DNA of 21,250 nucleotides from JBBRHF01 sp038223055 (GTDB lineage Bacteria > Actinomycetota > Actinomycetes > JACCUZ01). Position 1 is the first letter of the stretch, and each line of letters starts with the position of its first letter. Position numbers and translations under genes: made by a program. Location of the stretch: assembly GCA_038223055.1 (NCBI GenBank), contig JBBRHF010000063.1:1-21250 (forward strand). The letters run 5' to 3'. The notes below the pieces were generated by a model, which saw only the letters and a list, made by a program, of their open reading frames with translations, was not told the DNA's origin and did not search any database. Shown piece after piece: positions 6,686-15,363 of this stretch.

Positions 6686-8391
6686 CCCTCACTCAGGATA
6701 CGACACCGGACCCCGTGTCGCACAAACCCCGCCGCGCCCGCAAACCCACCGACGACCAGCTCGCTGCGCAGGCCCGAACCCGGATCGCGCTCGCTCACGC
6801 CGAGCCACGCTATGACCTGACGGTCGAGGCGTGGATCCCTGTCATGCGCGACGGTGAGGTCCACACGATCGGGCTACACGAGTTGCTGGCAGGGGCCCAT
6901 CACATCTCGGACCTCGCGATCCCGCACCCGCTGCTCCGCGCGTCGATGCGCCGGCTTCTCGGCGCGTTGACCGCGGACCTCGTACGACGCGCCCGAACCC
7001 TGACAGTCGACGACTGGACGGACGCGCACACGGACAACGTCGGTTTCACGCTGGAGCAGGTCGACGAGCTCCTGGATGTGCACGGCCAGCATCTGTGGCT
7101 CTGGCACCCGCGCACCCCGTTCCTTCAGGATCAGCGTCTGGCTCGCGATCTGATGAAGCCGCACGTCGACCAGCCCGCGCAGGAGCTCCTCCTGCACCTG
7201 CCGACCGGATCGTCGTTCGCCTGGTGGGTCAAGGCCAGTGAGCCCGCTCTCCAGGGAGGGTTGAGCGCACCCCAAACCTCGATGTGGCTCGCGGCCCGCT
7301 GGTTCTACGCCATCAACGGCAACTGCGGCGACCTGCGCCTGCCCGACGGCACGACCGTCGGGGCCCACGCCGGGGGGTCCTTCGCTGAGACGGTCGCGAC
7401 CGTCACCCACGCGTTCCGAGTGGACGGGACGAGCCTGTTCCGGTCGTTGCTCCGCGGCCTTCCGGCGTCGATGCTCGAGAGCCCCGTAACCTCACCCGGC
7501 GGGGACCCGGCGGCCGCCTCGTGTGCCTGGCTCGACGATGAGCAGCCCCGGCCCGACCCCGACCTGCTCTACCGCGCGACCCTGAACGCGGCCGCCGTCC
7601 TGCTCACCGCGCGCGCCGACGCCGGCGCGACCAGCCGATTCGTGCGCGCTTCCACCCCAGTCACCGGGGAGGTCGCGAAGCGGTTGCGTAACCTCGCGCT
7701 GATCGTGGACCACCACCGGATCACCGCTCCCACCACAAAGGACCCCCTGCATGCCGTCCGGGTGCCGCCGGGCGCGCTGCGCGGCGATGTGCTCCAGGCC
7801 CTGCACCGGGCCGGGTTCGACGGGGCGCGCCTGTCCGGTGTCGTGAACAGCGCTGACTGCTGGCTCGACGTCGACGCCGTAACCGTCGACCGGGAGCACC
7901 TCGACATCCTTCTCATCGGTAAAGGCGGCACCGGTTCGAGCCCGGTCTGGGAAGACCTCGCCGGCGTCGAGTTGCCCGCCCGCCACGTCGACCCAAGCCA
8001 TCCGAACCCGGCCGTTGTGGAGCACGTGCGCAGCGCCGTAGCGATCGCCTTCGACCCTAACCACGGGGTGCGGCAGCGCCTCGAGTGGGCGGTCCTGGAC
8101 CTGCTCGCGCAGCCCGGACCCGACGGCTGGAAACCCCCTAAGCGCGACAACACCGCCGCCCGGTCCCTCACCGAGAAGGCCGTGAACGACTGGCTGGTCC
8201 GGACCGCGACCGCCCTCGAGCGGGTCCTGGACAGCGACGCCCCCGACGCCCTAGAGACGTGGCGCGCCGAGGTCCGGTCCGCGGCCCGGGCCGCCTTCGA
8301 CGACGTCGCCCTCCCCTACATCACCTCCACCCGGTACGCACCCCGCTACGCGGTGGCCCTTCGTCGACTCTCATACAGGAGATCCGCATGA
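6682..8391 (+). CDS. cas8e: Cascade large subunit Cas8e (Cse1/CasA)
   Basis: Cas8e is the large Cascade subunit that reads the PAM and recruits Cas3. The GTG at 6682 overlaps the cas3 stop by four bases, giving 569 aa; family members usually have about 500-560. The family signature near the N-terminus is present (LTVEAWIPV, residues 46-54, followed by GLHELLAGAHHISDL and PHPLLRASMRRLL). Before it, about 40 residues rich in proline and basic amino acids (KPRRARKPTDDQ) form a short extension that the enzyme core does not need. The C-terminal region is alanine/arginine-rich and helical, as in the four-helix bundle of Cse1. Its TGA overlaps the ATG of cse2. Confidence 0.93.
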   Translation: MTLTQDTTPDPVSHKPRRARKPTDDQLAAQARTRIALAHAEPRYDLTVEAWIPVMRDGEVHTIGLHELLAGAHHISDLAIPHPLLRASMRRLLGALTADLVRRARTLTVDDWTDAHTDNVGFTLEQVDELLDVHGQHLWLWHPRTPFLQDQRLARDLMKPHVDQPAQELLLHLPTGSSFAWWVKASEPALQGGLSAPQTSMWLAARWFYAINGNCGDLRLPDGTTVGAHAGGSFAETVATVTHAFRVDGTSLFRSLLRGLPASMLESPVTSPGGDPAAASCAWLDDEQPRPDPDLLYRATLNAAAVLLTARADAGATSRFVRASTPVTGEVAKRLRNLALIVDHHRITAPTTKDPLHAVRVPPGALRGDVLQALHRAGFDGARLSGVVNSADCWLDVDAVTVDREHLDILLIGKGGTGSSPVWEDLAGVELPARHVDPSHPNPAVVEHVRSAVAIAFDPNHGVRQRLEWAVLDLLAQPGPDGWKPPKRDNTAARSLTEKAVNDWLVRTATALERVLDSDAPDALETWRAEVRSAARAAFDDVALPYITSTRYAPRYAVALRRLSYRRSA

Positions 8392-8975
8392 CCGCCCCCG
8401 TCACGACCAGCACCACCGCCGCTGAAACCCGCCAGCACCGCGACCAACGGTTCGTCCAACGGCTGCTACGTCAGCGCCGGGACGAGAACGCCGCGGCCCG
8501 CTCCGCGCTGCGGCGGGGCGACACCGCCGCTCTCGCCGACCGGGCCATCCCCTACCTCCACGCGTGGCACTTCAAGGAGCACGAGATCCTGCCGGCCCTG
8601 CTGTTCGCGGCCGCCATCTGCCGCTACCTCGACATCGCGGACGACCCCCGCAGCTCGTTGGGCGGGGCCGCGTTCTACACCCTGTCCCCGACGGACCGTC
8701 ACGATGCCGCCAACACCAGCGTCGGTCGGCGCGTCGTCGCGGCGCAGCGACAAACCCTCCCGCTCGCGCACCGCACCTTCACCGGCCTGCTCACCAGCAT
8801 CGCCGCCCAACCCCGCCTGGGTCTGGACTGGACCGGGCTGTGGCGCCTGTACCGGACCTGGGACGACCCCGAGCCCGAGTACCGGCGCACGACCCGCCGC
8901 CGGCTGCTACTGGACTTCTACGGCACGAACCCGAACAGCGACACCGACACCGCCGACAACGCCACAACCGGCTGA
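8388..8975 (+). CDS. cse2: Cascade small subunit Cse2 (Cas11e/CasB)
   Basis: The small Cascade subunit forms a dimer that stabilises the displaced strand and the R-loop. ATG 8388 overlaps the cas8e stop as ATGA and is preceded by AGGAGA. The product is 195 aa, within the normal range. It is helical and arginine-rich, with the recognisable segments FVQRLLRQRRDENAAARSAL and RRGDTAALADRAIPYLHAW. The C-terminal tail (NSDTDTADNATTG) is polar and probably disordered. The stop lies in the first copy of a 23-bp imperfect tandem duplication (CACAACCGGCTGA at 8963-8975 and again at 8986-8998). Confidence 0.9.
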   Translation: MTAPVTTSTTAAETRQHRDQRFVQRLLRQRRDENAAARSALRRGDTAALADRAIPYLHAWHFKEHEILPALLFAAAICRYLDIADDPRSSLGGAAFYTLSPTDRHDAANTSVGRRVVAAQRQTLPLAHRTFTGLLTSIAAQPRLGLDWTGLWRLYRTWDDPEPEYRRTTRRRLLLDFYGTNPNSDTDTADNATTG

Positions 8976-9008
8976 GCCGGATCCGCACAACCGGCTGATC
9001 AGGACCCG
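8963..9008 (+). repeat. 23-bp imperfect tandem duplication at the cse2 stop codon
   Basis: Two adjacent 23-bp units begin with CACAACCGGCTGA, and the rest matches at 7 of 10 positions. The stop codon is in the first copy, so the second is untranslated and lies in the 96-bp gap before cas7e, the largest gap in the operon. Confidence 0.5.
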
Positions 9009-9071
9009 CGCCGGCAGCCACCAACACCCCCCGCGGCAACCACCGCACCAACACTGGAGAGACCAACCCCC

Positions 9072-10307
9072 ATGGACGACAACTTCCTGAACCTGCACGT
9101 CCTCGTCACGACCAGCATCGCGAACCAGAACCGCGACGACAGCGGCGCCCCCAAACAGGTCACCTACGGCGGTGCGACCCGGCACCGCATGAGCAGCCAA
9201 GCCATGACACGGGCCAAACGCGTCGCCTACGAACAGGCCGTCGGTGGGGACCAGGTCACTTGGCGCGCCAAGGGTGGCATGGTCGACATGGCTCTGGGTC
9301 TCGCGACCGACCTCGCCAACCAGAAGGACGCGCCGCTCACCGCTGAGGAGACGACCAAGGTCCAGGTCATCCTCACGACCGGGGTGAATGCGCTGGTCAT
9401 AAATCGCGAGAAGGCACTCAAGGCCGCCACTGAGCGCGCGAACGCGAAGGCGGCCCGTGACGCCAAGAACGACGTCACGGCCGTCAGCACGACCGCCAGC
9501 GCCGGCGCGGAGGACACCGGCAAGAAGGACACCCTCGTGTGGCTCGCCGAGCACGAGGTCAAGGACCTCGTCGCCAGGAGCCTTGTGTCCGTGCGGAATG
9601 AGACCGACCTCGGCGACTTCGTCAACCTCCGCGGCCGTACCCAGTCCCTGAGCATCGCCGCGTTCGGCCGGATGTTCGCGTTCCGCCCCGACCTGCAAAA
9701 CGAGGCGGCCGTGCAACGCAGCCACGCCTTCACCACACACGCCGCCGACATCGAACCCGACTACTTCACGGCCGTGAACGACCTTCCCCAGCCCGGTGAC
9801 GGCAGCGGCGCCGGGCACCTGGACCTGAACCAGTTCGGCGGCGGCGTCTTCTACTGGCACGCCAACATCGACCGCAACCAACTCTGGGACACCTGGATCC
9901 CGGACACCGAGGACATCAAGACCCGCGCCCGCCTCACCGTCTTCTTCGAGCAGCTCCTGCTCGCACTCCCGTCCGGAAAGCAGAGCACCACCGCACCCAA
10001 GACCGTTCCGGACGCGATCCTGGCCGTTCCCGCCACCAGCCCCATCGCGCTCCATCAGGCATTCGAGGCCCCCGTTCGCATCAGCTTGGGCGGCGTCGGG
10101 TACCGCCAGTCGAGCCTGACTGCGCTCCTGGACATGCACGAGAAGGTCCGGGCATTTACACCCGGCCAGTTCGGGCAGACCGCGCACCTGGCAGGCACCA
10201 TCGACGCGAAACCCTACGACGGCATCACCGCCCAGCCGAGCCTCGACGCGCTGGTGACCGTGTGCGTCGACTGGGCCTTCGCAGGCCGCCCCGCGGGCGC
10301 CTCATGA
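9072..10307 (+). CDS. cas7e: Cascade backbone subunit Cas7e (Cse4/CasC)
   Basis: Cas7e forms the six-copy filament that holds the crRNA spacer and pairs it with target DNA. The ATG at 9072 has a GGAGAG site about 10 nt upstream. The 411-aa product starts with the family hallmark FLNLHVLVTTSIANQNRDD, then KQVTYGGATRHRMSSQAMTR, where the SSQ and RAKR segments contact RNA. A lysine/alanine-rich segment at about residues 110-150 (NREKALKAATERANAKAARD) with an acidic stretch corresponds to a variable insertion. FGRMFAF and the aspartate/tyrosine-rich HAFTTHAADIEPDYFTAVND are also typical. It is separated from cse2 by 96 bp, so it may need its own ribosome loading. Its stop overlaps the cas5e start. 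Confidence 0.95.
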   Translation: MDDNFLNLHVLVTTSIANQNRDDSGAPKQVTYGGATRHRMSSQAMTRAKRVAYEQAVGGDQVTWRAKGGMVDMALGLATDLANQKDAPLTAEETTKVQVILTTGVNALVINREKALKAATERANAKAARDAKNDVTAVSTTASAGAEDTGKKDTLVWLAEHEVKDLVARSLVSVRNETDLGDFVNLRGRTQSLSIAAFGRMFAFRPDLQNEAAVQRSHAFTTHAADIEPDYFTAVNDLPQPGDGSGAGHLDLNQFGGGVFYWHANIDRNQLWDTWIPDTEDIKTRARLTVFFEQLLLALPSGKQSTTAPKTVPDAILAVPATSPIALHQAFEAPVRISLGGVGYRQSSLTALLDMHEKVRAFTPGQFGQTAHLAGTIDAKPYDGITAQPSLDALVTVCVDWAFAGRPAGAS

Positions 10308-11167
10308 GCACACTTGTCGCCCGCCTCGCCGGGCCCCTTCAGGCGTGGGGCGCCGAACCGCGGCTGCGGACCGCGAGCACCCATCCGACACCGACCTGGT
10401 CGGGTCTGCTCGGGATCGCACGCGCCGCGCTCGGACACGGCCGCACCGATCCGACCGACCAGATTCGATGGCTCCGGAACCTCGACATGGCCATCCGAGT
10501 CGACCAGCCCGGAACCGTGCACGTCGACTTCCACACCATCAACCCGCTCCCGGCGGCGTACGAGAAGTTCGAGTTCCTCGACCCGCCGGACCGCGGCCTC
10601 GTGCCCCTGGGGACAACCGTTCAGGCATCCGGCCAGGCGCCCCGCTGGCTCAAAGGCGCCGCCCCGCTGGTCACCCGCCGGGCTTTCATCAACGACGGTT
10701 CCTTCCTGTGGCTCGCCCACGGCCCAGACGGCGACCTCGACCGGCTAGCACACGCCCTGAGCAGCCCCCGGTGGACCCTCGCGCTCGGACGGAAGGGATG
10801 CACTCCCGCAAGCCCTTTCCTGCTCGGCCTACACCCCGGGACCATCACGCAGGCCGCGCGGGCCGTCCCGCTCACCGGCCGCACCCCCGACCGGACCGTC
10901 GACCGCGCCACCATCCCCGGCGACACCCCCACCAGCCGTGTCGAGCTCGTCTGGATCCACGGCGCCCCTGACCCCGCCCTCGCCGCCACCGGCACCCGCG
11001 TCCTCCTCGACAACCCGACCGGCAGCCACCCACAGGACGGGTACACCACCGGGCGGCACACAGTCACCCAAGTCCAGGTCCCCTACAGGAAGGACCTGTT
11101 GCAGTGGGCTAGCGCGCATCTGACCCATCCCGCCCGAACCTCGACGGACCTGGAGACGACCACATGA
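10304..11167 (+). CDS. cas5e: Cascade subunit Cas5e (CasD)
   Basis: Cas5e caps the Cascade backbone and binds the 5' handle of the crRNA. The ATG at 10304 overlaps the cas7e stop (ATGA) and gives 287 aa, slightly longer than E. coli CasD. The N-terminus shows the RAMP beta-strand followed by the hallmark ARLAGPLQAWG and RTASTHPTPTWSGLLGIAR, typical of Cas5e. The middle section holds DFHTINPLPAAYEKFEF and FINDGSFLWLAHG. The glycine-rich RKGCTPASPFLLG segment is the conserved loop seen in this family. Its stop overlaps cas6e. Confidence 0.93.
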   Translation: MSTLVARLAGPLQAWGAEPRLRTASTHPTPTWSGLLGIARAALGHGRTDPTDQIRWLRNLDMAIRVDQPGTVHVDFHTINPLPAAYEKFEFLDPPDRGLVPLGTTVQASGQAPRWLKGAAPLVTRRAFINDGSFLWLAHGPDGDLDRLAHALSSPRWTLALGRKGCTPASPFLLGLHPGTITQAARAVPLTGRTPDRTVDRATIPGDTPTSRVELVWIHGAPDPALAATGTRVLLDNPTGSHPQDGYTTGRHTVTQVQVPYRKDLLQWASAHLTHPARTSTDLETTT

Positions 11168-11820
11168 CCGCCACCCTCGACCGCCCCCGCATCGCGCTCA
11201 CCAGCTTGACCCTCACGCTCGTGCCTCTGAGCCACCAGAGCCTGCGTCATGTCCACAACTGGGACGACCAGGAGGTCCTGCACAAGGCGGTCATGGGGCT
11301 TTTCCCGGACACCATTCCCGGCGAACCGGAGCAGCGCCGCGCGAACAACGGAATCCTGCACCGCTATGACGCCCGAGCCACCGGCCTCGCGCGGCTCCTC
11401 GTCCAGCACGCGACACCCCTTCGGCCCGCACTCGCGAGCGATCCCGCGCTGCTGCACACCGACCTTCAGCCCCTGCTGGTCAACCTTGGTGTCGGGACCG
11501 GAGCCCGGTTCCGGATTGTGCTCAACGCGGTTCGCTCCCAGACTCGATCGAAGCGGCGCGTCCCGATCACGGACCTGGACGACCTCGTCACCTGGGGCCT
11601 TCAACGCCTCACGGCCGCCGGGCTCGACATGATCCAGCTCGCTGACCAGCCAGCCACAACCCTGGGTACCGCCGGCAACAGCCCACTATGGACCGCCCAG
11701 TACGACGGTCACGCCTTCATCGCCGACCCGGACACCACCCGCCGCGCGCTCCTGAACGGGCTCGGCCGCGCCAAAGCGTACGGCTGCGGGCTCCTCAGCC
11801 TCGCGCCCGACAGAGCCTAA
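11164..11820 (+). CDS. cas6e: crRNA endonuclease Cas6e (Cse3/CasE)
   Basis: Cas6e cuts the array transcript at the base of each repeat hairpin and stays on the 3' handle. The ATG at 11164 overlaps the cas5e stop as ATGA; the product is 218 aa, a normal length. The N-terminal RAMP fold contains HNWDDQEVLHKAVMGLFP, whose histidines include the candidate catalytic residue. The segment NAVRSQTRSKRRVPI is basic and suits RNA binding. The C-terminal glycine-rich loop GLGRAKAYGCGLLSLAP is diagnostic of Cas6e. The main-array repeat forms the compact stem (CCCCGC/GCGGGG) expected of its substrate. The type IV genes downstream have no Cas6 of their own, so this is the only crRNA-processing enzyme in the window. 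Confidence 0.93.
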   Translation: MTATLDRPRIALTSLTLTLVPLSHQSLRHVHNWDDQEVLHKAVMGLFPDTIPGEPEQRRANNGILHRYDARATGLARLLVQHATPLRPALASDPALLHTDLQPLLVNLGVGTGARFRIVLNAVRSQTRSKRRVPITDLDDLVTWGLQRLTAAGLDMIQLADQPATTLGTAGNSPLWTAQYDGHAFIADPDTTRRALLNGLGRAKAYGCGLLSLAPDRA

Positions 11821-11825
11821 GAATC

Positions 11826-12758
11826 GTGGCCTACAGCGAAGGAGCGATCCAGCTCCAACGCCCCGACCTGACGGACCTTCCCAGGATCGGCGACCGGATC
11901 GCGTTCCTGTTCCTGGACAAAGTCCGGGTCGAACAAGGCCGCACCGGACTCGAAGCATGGTCCGCAGACGAGGACCGACGCCCGATCAGGACCGTCATTC
12001 CGGTCGCGCAGCTCGCCGTTCTGTGCCTAGGACCGGGTACGAGCGTGACCGGACCCGCGATGACGACCCTCTTCCGCGCCGGAACCGCCGTCATCTTCAC
12101 CGGCGCGGACGGCCTGGTCGCCTACGCCAGCGCTCGCCCACTCGCAAGCGACGGCCGATGGGCCGCGGCCCAAGCCCGCCTATTCGCCGATCCGCCGGCC
12201 CGCCTAGCAGCCGCCCGGCTCCTGTATCAGGAAAGGTTCCCGAACGACCCGCTGCCCAACGGCGTGCCACTCGCGTCACTCCGTGGGCTGGAGGGACATC
12301 GCGTCAAGGCGACGTACCGACTCCTCGCCGCTCAGCACAAGCAAGGAGCCTTCCGGCGCGTCACGCTCGGCGCCACCGACCCGGTGAACGTGTGCCTGAA
12401 CCGCGCCAACAGCCTCCTGTACGGCGTCGCCCTCGCGATCACAGGCGCGCTCGGGCTGTCACCCTCGCTCGGCGTCATCCACCAGGGCTCCACGGGTGCG
12501 TTCCTCTACGACCTCGCCGACGTCTACAAGACAACGGTCAGCATCCCCGCAGCGTTCGAAGCGGCCACGCATTCCACACCTGGAGACCACATCGGTCGTC
12601 TCGTACGCAAACGCCTACACGACCAGCGAGTTCTCCCCGCGATGCTGGCCCTCACACAGGCGCTCTTCGGAGACCTCGTCCAAGCCGAGGACGGCACCGA
12701 CCAACTCCTCGACGACAAGGGCTTCGTACCCGGACTCGTCAACTGGGCACTCGCGTGA
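11826..12758 (+). CDS. cas1: Spacer integrase Cas1 (type I-E)
   Basis: With Cas2, Cas1 inserts new spacers at the leader end of the array. GTG 11826 is chosen because the product then begins VAYSEGAIQLQRPDLTDLPR, as Cas1e proteins do; the open frame extends upstream but only through cas6e. There is no strong ribosome binding site and the gap to cas6e is 5 bp, so translation is probably coupled. The product is 310 aa. The metal-binding residues fit E156 (RGLEGH), H219 (GVIHQGS), D229 and D232 (LYDLADVYK), with the same H-to-D spacing as E. coli Cas1. It appears intact. Confidence 0.93.
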   Translation: MAYSEGAIQLQRPDLTDLPRIGDRIAFLFLDKVRVEQGRTGLEAWSADEDRRPIRTVIPVAQLAVLCLGPGTSVTGPAMTTLFRAGTAVIFTGADGLVAYASARPLASDGRWAAAQARLFADPPARLAAARLLYQERFPNDPLPNGVPLASLRGLEGHRVKATYRLLAAQHKQGAFRRVTLGATDPVNVCLNRANSLLYGVALAITGALGLSPSLGVIHQGSTGAFLYDLADVYKTTVSIPAAFEAATHSTPGDHIGRLVRKRLHDQRVLPAMLALTQALFGDLVQAEDGTDQLLDDKGFVPGLVNWALA

Positions 12759-13045
12759 GCTTCGTCGTCCTGCAAGTCGAGAGCGTCCCCGAGCACCTAC
12801 GTGGCTATCTCGAACGGTTCCTGCAAGAGACCCGGACGGGGCTATACGTCGGGACCCTTAGCGCGCGGGTCGCTGACCACCTGTGGGCGACCGTTCTCGT
12901 GCACGCCGGACCAGGCGACGCCCTCATGATCCGGCCCGACAACACCGAAGCCGGCTACACCATCCGCGCCCGAGACCATCCACGATGGAAGCTCGTCAAC
13001 CACGACGGGTGGACCCTCAGCGCCACGATAGTCGACAATTCCTGA
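12755..13045 (+). CDS. cas2: Adaptation protein Cas2 (type I-E)
   Basis: Cas2e dimerises and bridges two Cas1 dimers. The GTG at 12755 overlaps the cas1 stop as GTGA; the product is 96 aa, typical for Cas2e. It starts SFVVLQVESVPEHLRGYLER and contains GLYVGTLSARVADHLWATV, both family signatures. There is no fused DnaQ or other nuclease domain. The stop is only 23 bp from the first CRISPR repeat, so the leader elements that guide integration must lie in this short gap and probably overlap the end of cas2. Confidence 0.92.
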   Translation: MSFVVLQVESVPEHLRGYLERFLQETRTGLYVGTLSARVADHLWATVLVHAGPGDALMIRPDNTEAGYTIRARDHPRWKLVNHDGWTLSATIVDNS

Positions 13046-13068
13046 CGCAAACGGCCAGGTCAGAAAGA
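13046..13068 (+). promoter_or_regulatory. Minimal CRISPR leader segment
   Basis: The 23 bp between cas2 and the first repeat end in CAGGTCAGAAAGA. Placing the leader here is inferred from the adjoining cas1-cas2, the orientation of the operon, and the I-E rule that integration occurs next to the leader. No -10 or -35 can fit in the gap itself, so the array promoter must lie inside cas2 or the array must be read from the cas operon. Confidence 0.4.
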
Positions 13069-14993
13069 GTGCTCCCCGCTCCGGCGGGGGTGGTCCCTTC
13101 GACGCCGGCAAGCGGGCGGCCGAGGCGACGTGCTCCCCGCTCCGGCGGGGGTGGTCCCTTCATGTATCGCGGGGACGCCAGGACATCATTGTGCTCCCCG
13201 CTCCGGCGGGGGTGGTCCCAGCCGCGGCGTCCACTACGACCACACCACCGGGTGCTCCCCGCTCCGGCGGGGGTGGTCCCTGCCCGGGCCGCGCGGTCCC
13301 CTTGCCGAGACGGGTGCTCCCCGCTCCGGCGGGGGTGGTCCCGCCCGCGTCCGGTTCGACGTCGTGTGTCTCTGTGCTCCCCGCTCCGGCGGGGGTGGTC
13401 CCGCCCGCGGCGTCCACTACGCCCACACCACCGGGTGCTCCCCGCTCCGGCGGGGGTGGTCCCACCGCGAGCGCCCCGGCGGCCCGCGCGAACCCGTGCT
13501 CCCCGCTCCGGCGGGGGTGGTCCCTAGCGGGGCAAGGATCGGTTTCGCGCCGCTGGAGTGCTCCCCGCTCCGGCGGGGGTGGTCCCAGCGCGAGCGCGTT
13601 GGGCGCGTCGGCGGCGAAGTGCTCCCCGCTCCGGCGGGGGTGGTCCCTCGCGGCTCGCGGCGCTGCGGGCCAGGACCAAGTGCTCCCCGCTCCGGCGGGG
13701 GTGGTCCCTCCGGGCACGACCAGCTGCTCGACCGGATCGAGTGCTCCCCGCTCCGGCGGGGGTGGTCCCTTGTGCGACGTGTAGACCTGCAGCGGCTCAT
13801 CGTGCTCCCCGCTCCGGCGGGGGTGGTCCCGGGCTGGCGTTCTCCATCCCGGGTGTCAACGTGTGCTCCCCGCTCCGGCGGGGGTGGTCCCGCCCACGGC
13901 GTCTACTACGACCACACCACCGGGTGCTCCCCGCTCCGGCGGGGGTGGTCCCGCGCGAGAGGCAGTGGACCGGGGACATGTCCCGTGCTCCCCGCTCCGG
14001 CGGGGGTGGTCCTTGCACGGGCATGGCCTGGCCGTGCCGACTTTTGTGCTCCCCGCTCCGGCGGGGGTGGTCCCCACGCCGTCGAATCGCAGACCTTCGC
14101 TGCGCAGTGCTCCCCGCTCCGGCGGGGGTGGTCCCTGCGAGCTTCCGGCGCAGGTCGCGCGTTCGGTAGTGCTCCCCGCTCCGGCGGGGGTGGTCCCGCC
14201 ACGTGACCGCCACCGTCGCGCAGGCCGCCGTGCTCCCCGCTCCGGCGGGGGTGGTCCCCATCCGACGGTGGCTGTCCGAAGGCAGACTCCGTGCTCCCCG
14301 CTCCGGCGGGGGTGGTCCCCTCTGCGTGATGGAGGTGGTGGCGTGGTGGGCGTGCTCCCCGCTCCGGCGGGGGTGGTCCTACTCGCTGATCGAGTACCCG
14401 ACCGGGAAAGTCGCGTGCTCCCCGCTCCGGCGGGGGTGGTCCCGTGTGGGCCGCGAACCAGGGCGGGTGGACCGAGGTGCTCCCCGCTCCGGCGGGGGTG
14501 GTCCCCCGCCGGTCGATCTGGCGCATCACCCACAGCAGTGCTCCCCGCTCCGGCGGGGGTGGTCCCTGCTGCAGGAATCGTTCCTCCGTCGCCGGGCGGT
14601 GCTCCCCGCTCCGGCGGGGGTGGTCCCTACCCATTGCAGTTAGACAAAATCACCCTCGCGTGCTCCCCGCTCCGGCGGGGGTGGTCCCTTGTCATGCGCT
14701 CTCCTGTGCTCGTGCTTGACGTGCTCCCCGCTCCGGCGGGGGTGGTCCCACACCACCCCCTTGTACACCGCCGACCCGCCAGTGCTCCCCGCTCCGGCGG
14801 GGGTGGTCCCCGGACACTGCGGCGGCGACCATGCCCACGGCGGTGCTCCCCGCTCCGGCGGGGGTGGTCCCACCGACTACTCCGACGGCACGACATGGGT
14901 CCGGTGCTCCCCGCTCCGGCGGGGGTGGTCCCCACATGCAGCCGCTGCGGCTCGGCCCGCCTGCGTGCTCCCCGCTCCGGCGGGGGTGGTCCC
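13069..14993 (+). CRISPR. Type I-E CRISPR array, 32 repeats and 31 spacers
   Basis: The 29-bp repeat begins GTGCTCCCCGCTCCGG and ends CGGGGGTGGTCCC. It starts at 13069, 13130, 13191, 13252, 13314, 13374, 13435, 13496, 13558, 13619, 13680, 13741, 13802, 13863, 13924, 13985, 14046, 14107, 14169, 14230, 14291, 14352, 14415, 14477, 14538, 14599, 14660, 14721, 14782, 14843, 14904 and 14965. Repeats are perfect except for a final C-to-T in those at 13985 and 14352. Spacers are 31-34 nt, mostly 32. The repeat folds into a CCCCGC/GCGGGG hairpin with a TCCG loop. The last repeat is not degenerate. Spacers 3, 6 and 14 are near-identical. By eye no spacer matches another part of this window. Confidence 0.98.
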
Positions 14994-15363
14994 TCGTCGG
15001 GGACGTCGACCCCGCACATTGTCGACGTTCAGCCGTCCACGACCGTCCCGCTCACCGTGCCCGCGGCTACCGTGACCTGATCGCGTCTCGAGATGTTCGA
15101 ACGTGGACCGTGCGAAGTCGGTGACCGTCGCCGTGATTTCTCTTCGCCAAAACGGCCCTGCTGTCGCCTCTTCGCTTTTATCGGACCTCCGGGCTGGTCT
15201 CGGCGCAGACACTCGGGAAGGTAGCGGCCCCCTTCTCGATCTTGACGGTGGGGTTTGTGTTCAGGGCGATGTCAGCAGACGCGGTGTCACAACTGTGCCG
15301 GTGGGCGCACCTTCCCTGACTTGAAGCAGCAGACCCATCAAATGTCAGCGAGGTGTTCTGGGG
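14994..15363. other. Intergenic region between the array and the type IV operon
   Basis: I find no supported gene in these 370 bp. Directly after the last repeat is a weak hairpin (CGGGG at 14998-15002 with CCCCG at 15010-15014). A TTGACG at about 15242 with a poor -10 is the only promoter-like hint. Around 15137-15175 the sequence is less GC-rich, with a repeated CTCTTCGC element. The right end carries GCGAGGTG, the ribosome binding site of the gene at 15364. The promoter of the type IV operon should lie here unless it is read through from the array. Confidence 0.4.

Noticed and set aside
8907..10187. A 426-codon - strand frame
   Set aside because: It lies antisense to cas7e, which is unmistakable; this is a shadow frame from third-position GC bias.
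13069..14993. Self-targeting spacers
   Set aside because: I compared spacers by eye with the rest of the window and found no match; a full-genome search was not possible.
13068..15080. Long open frames of up to about 400 codons across 13130-15080 on both strands
   Set aside because: They are the CRISPR array read as protein. The repeated peptides (such as APRSGGGGP) come from the 29-bp repeat, and spacers of ~32 nt keep frames open by chance in GC-rich DNA.
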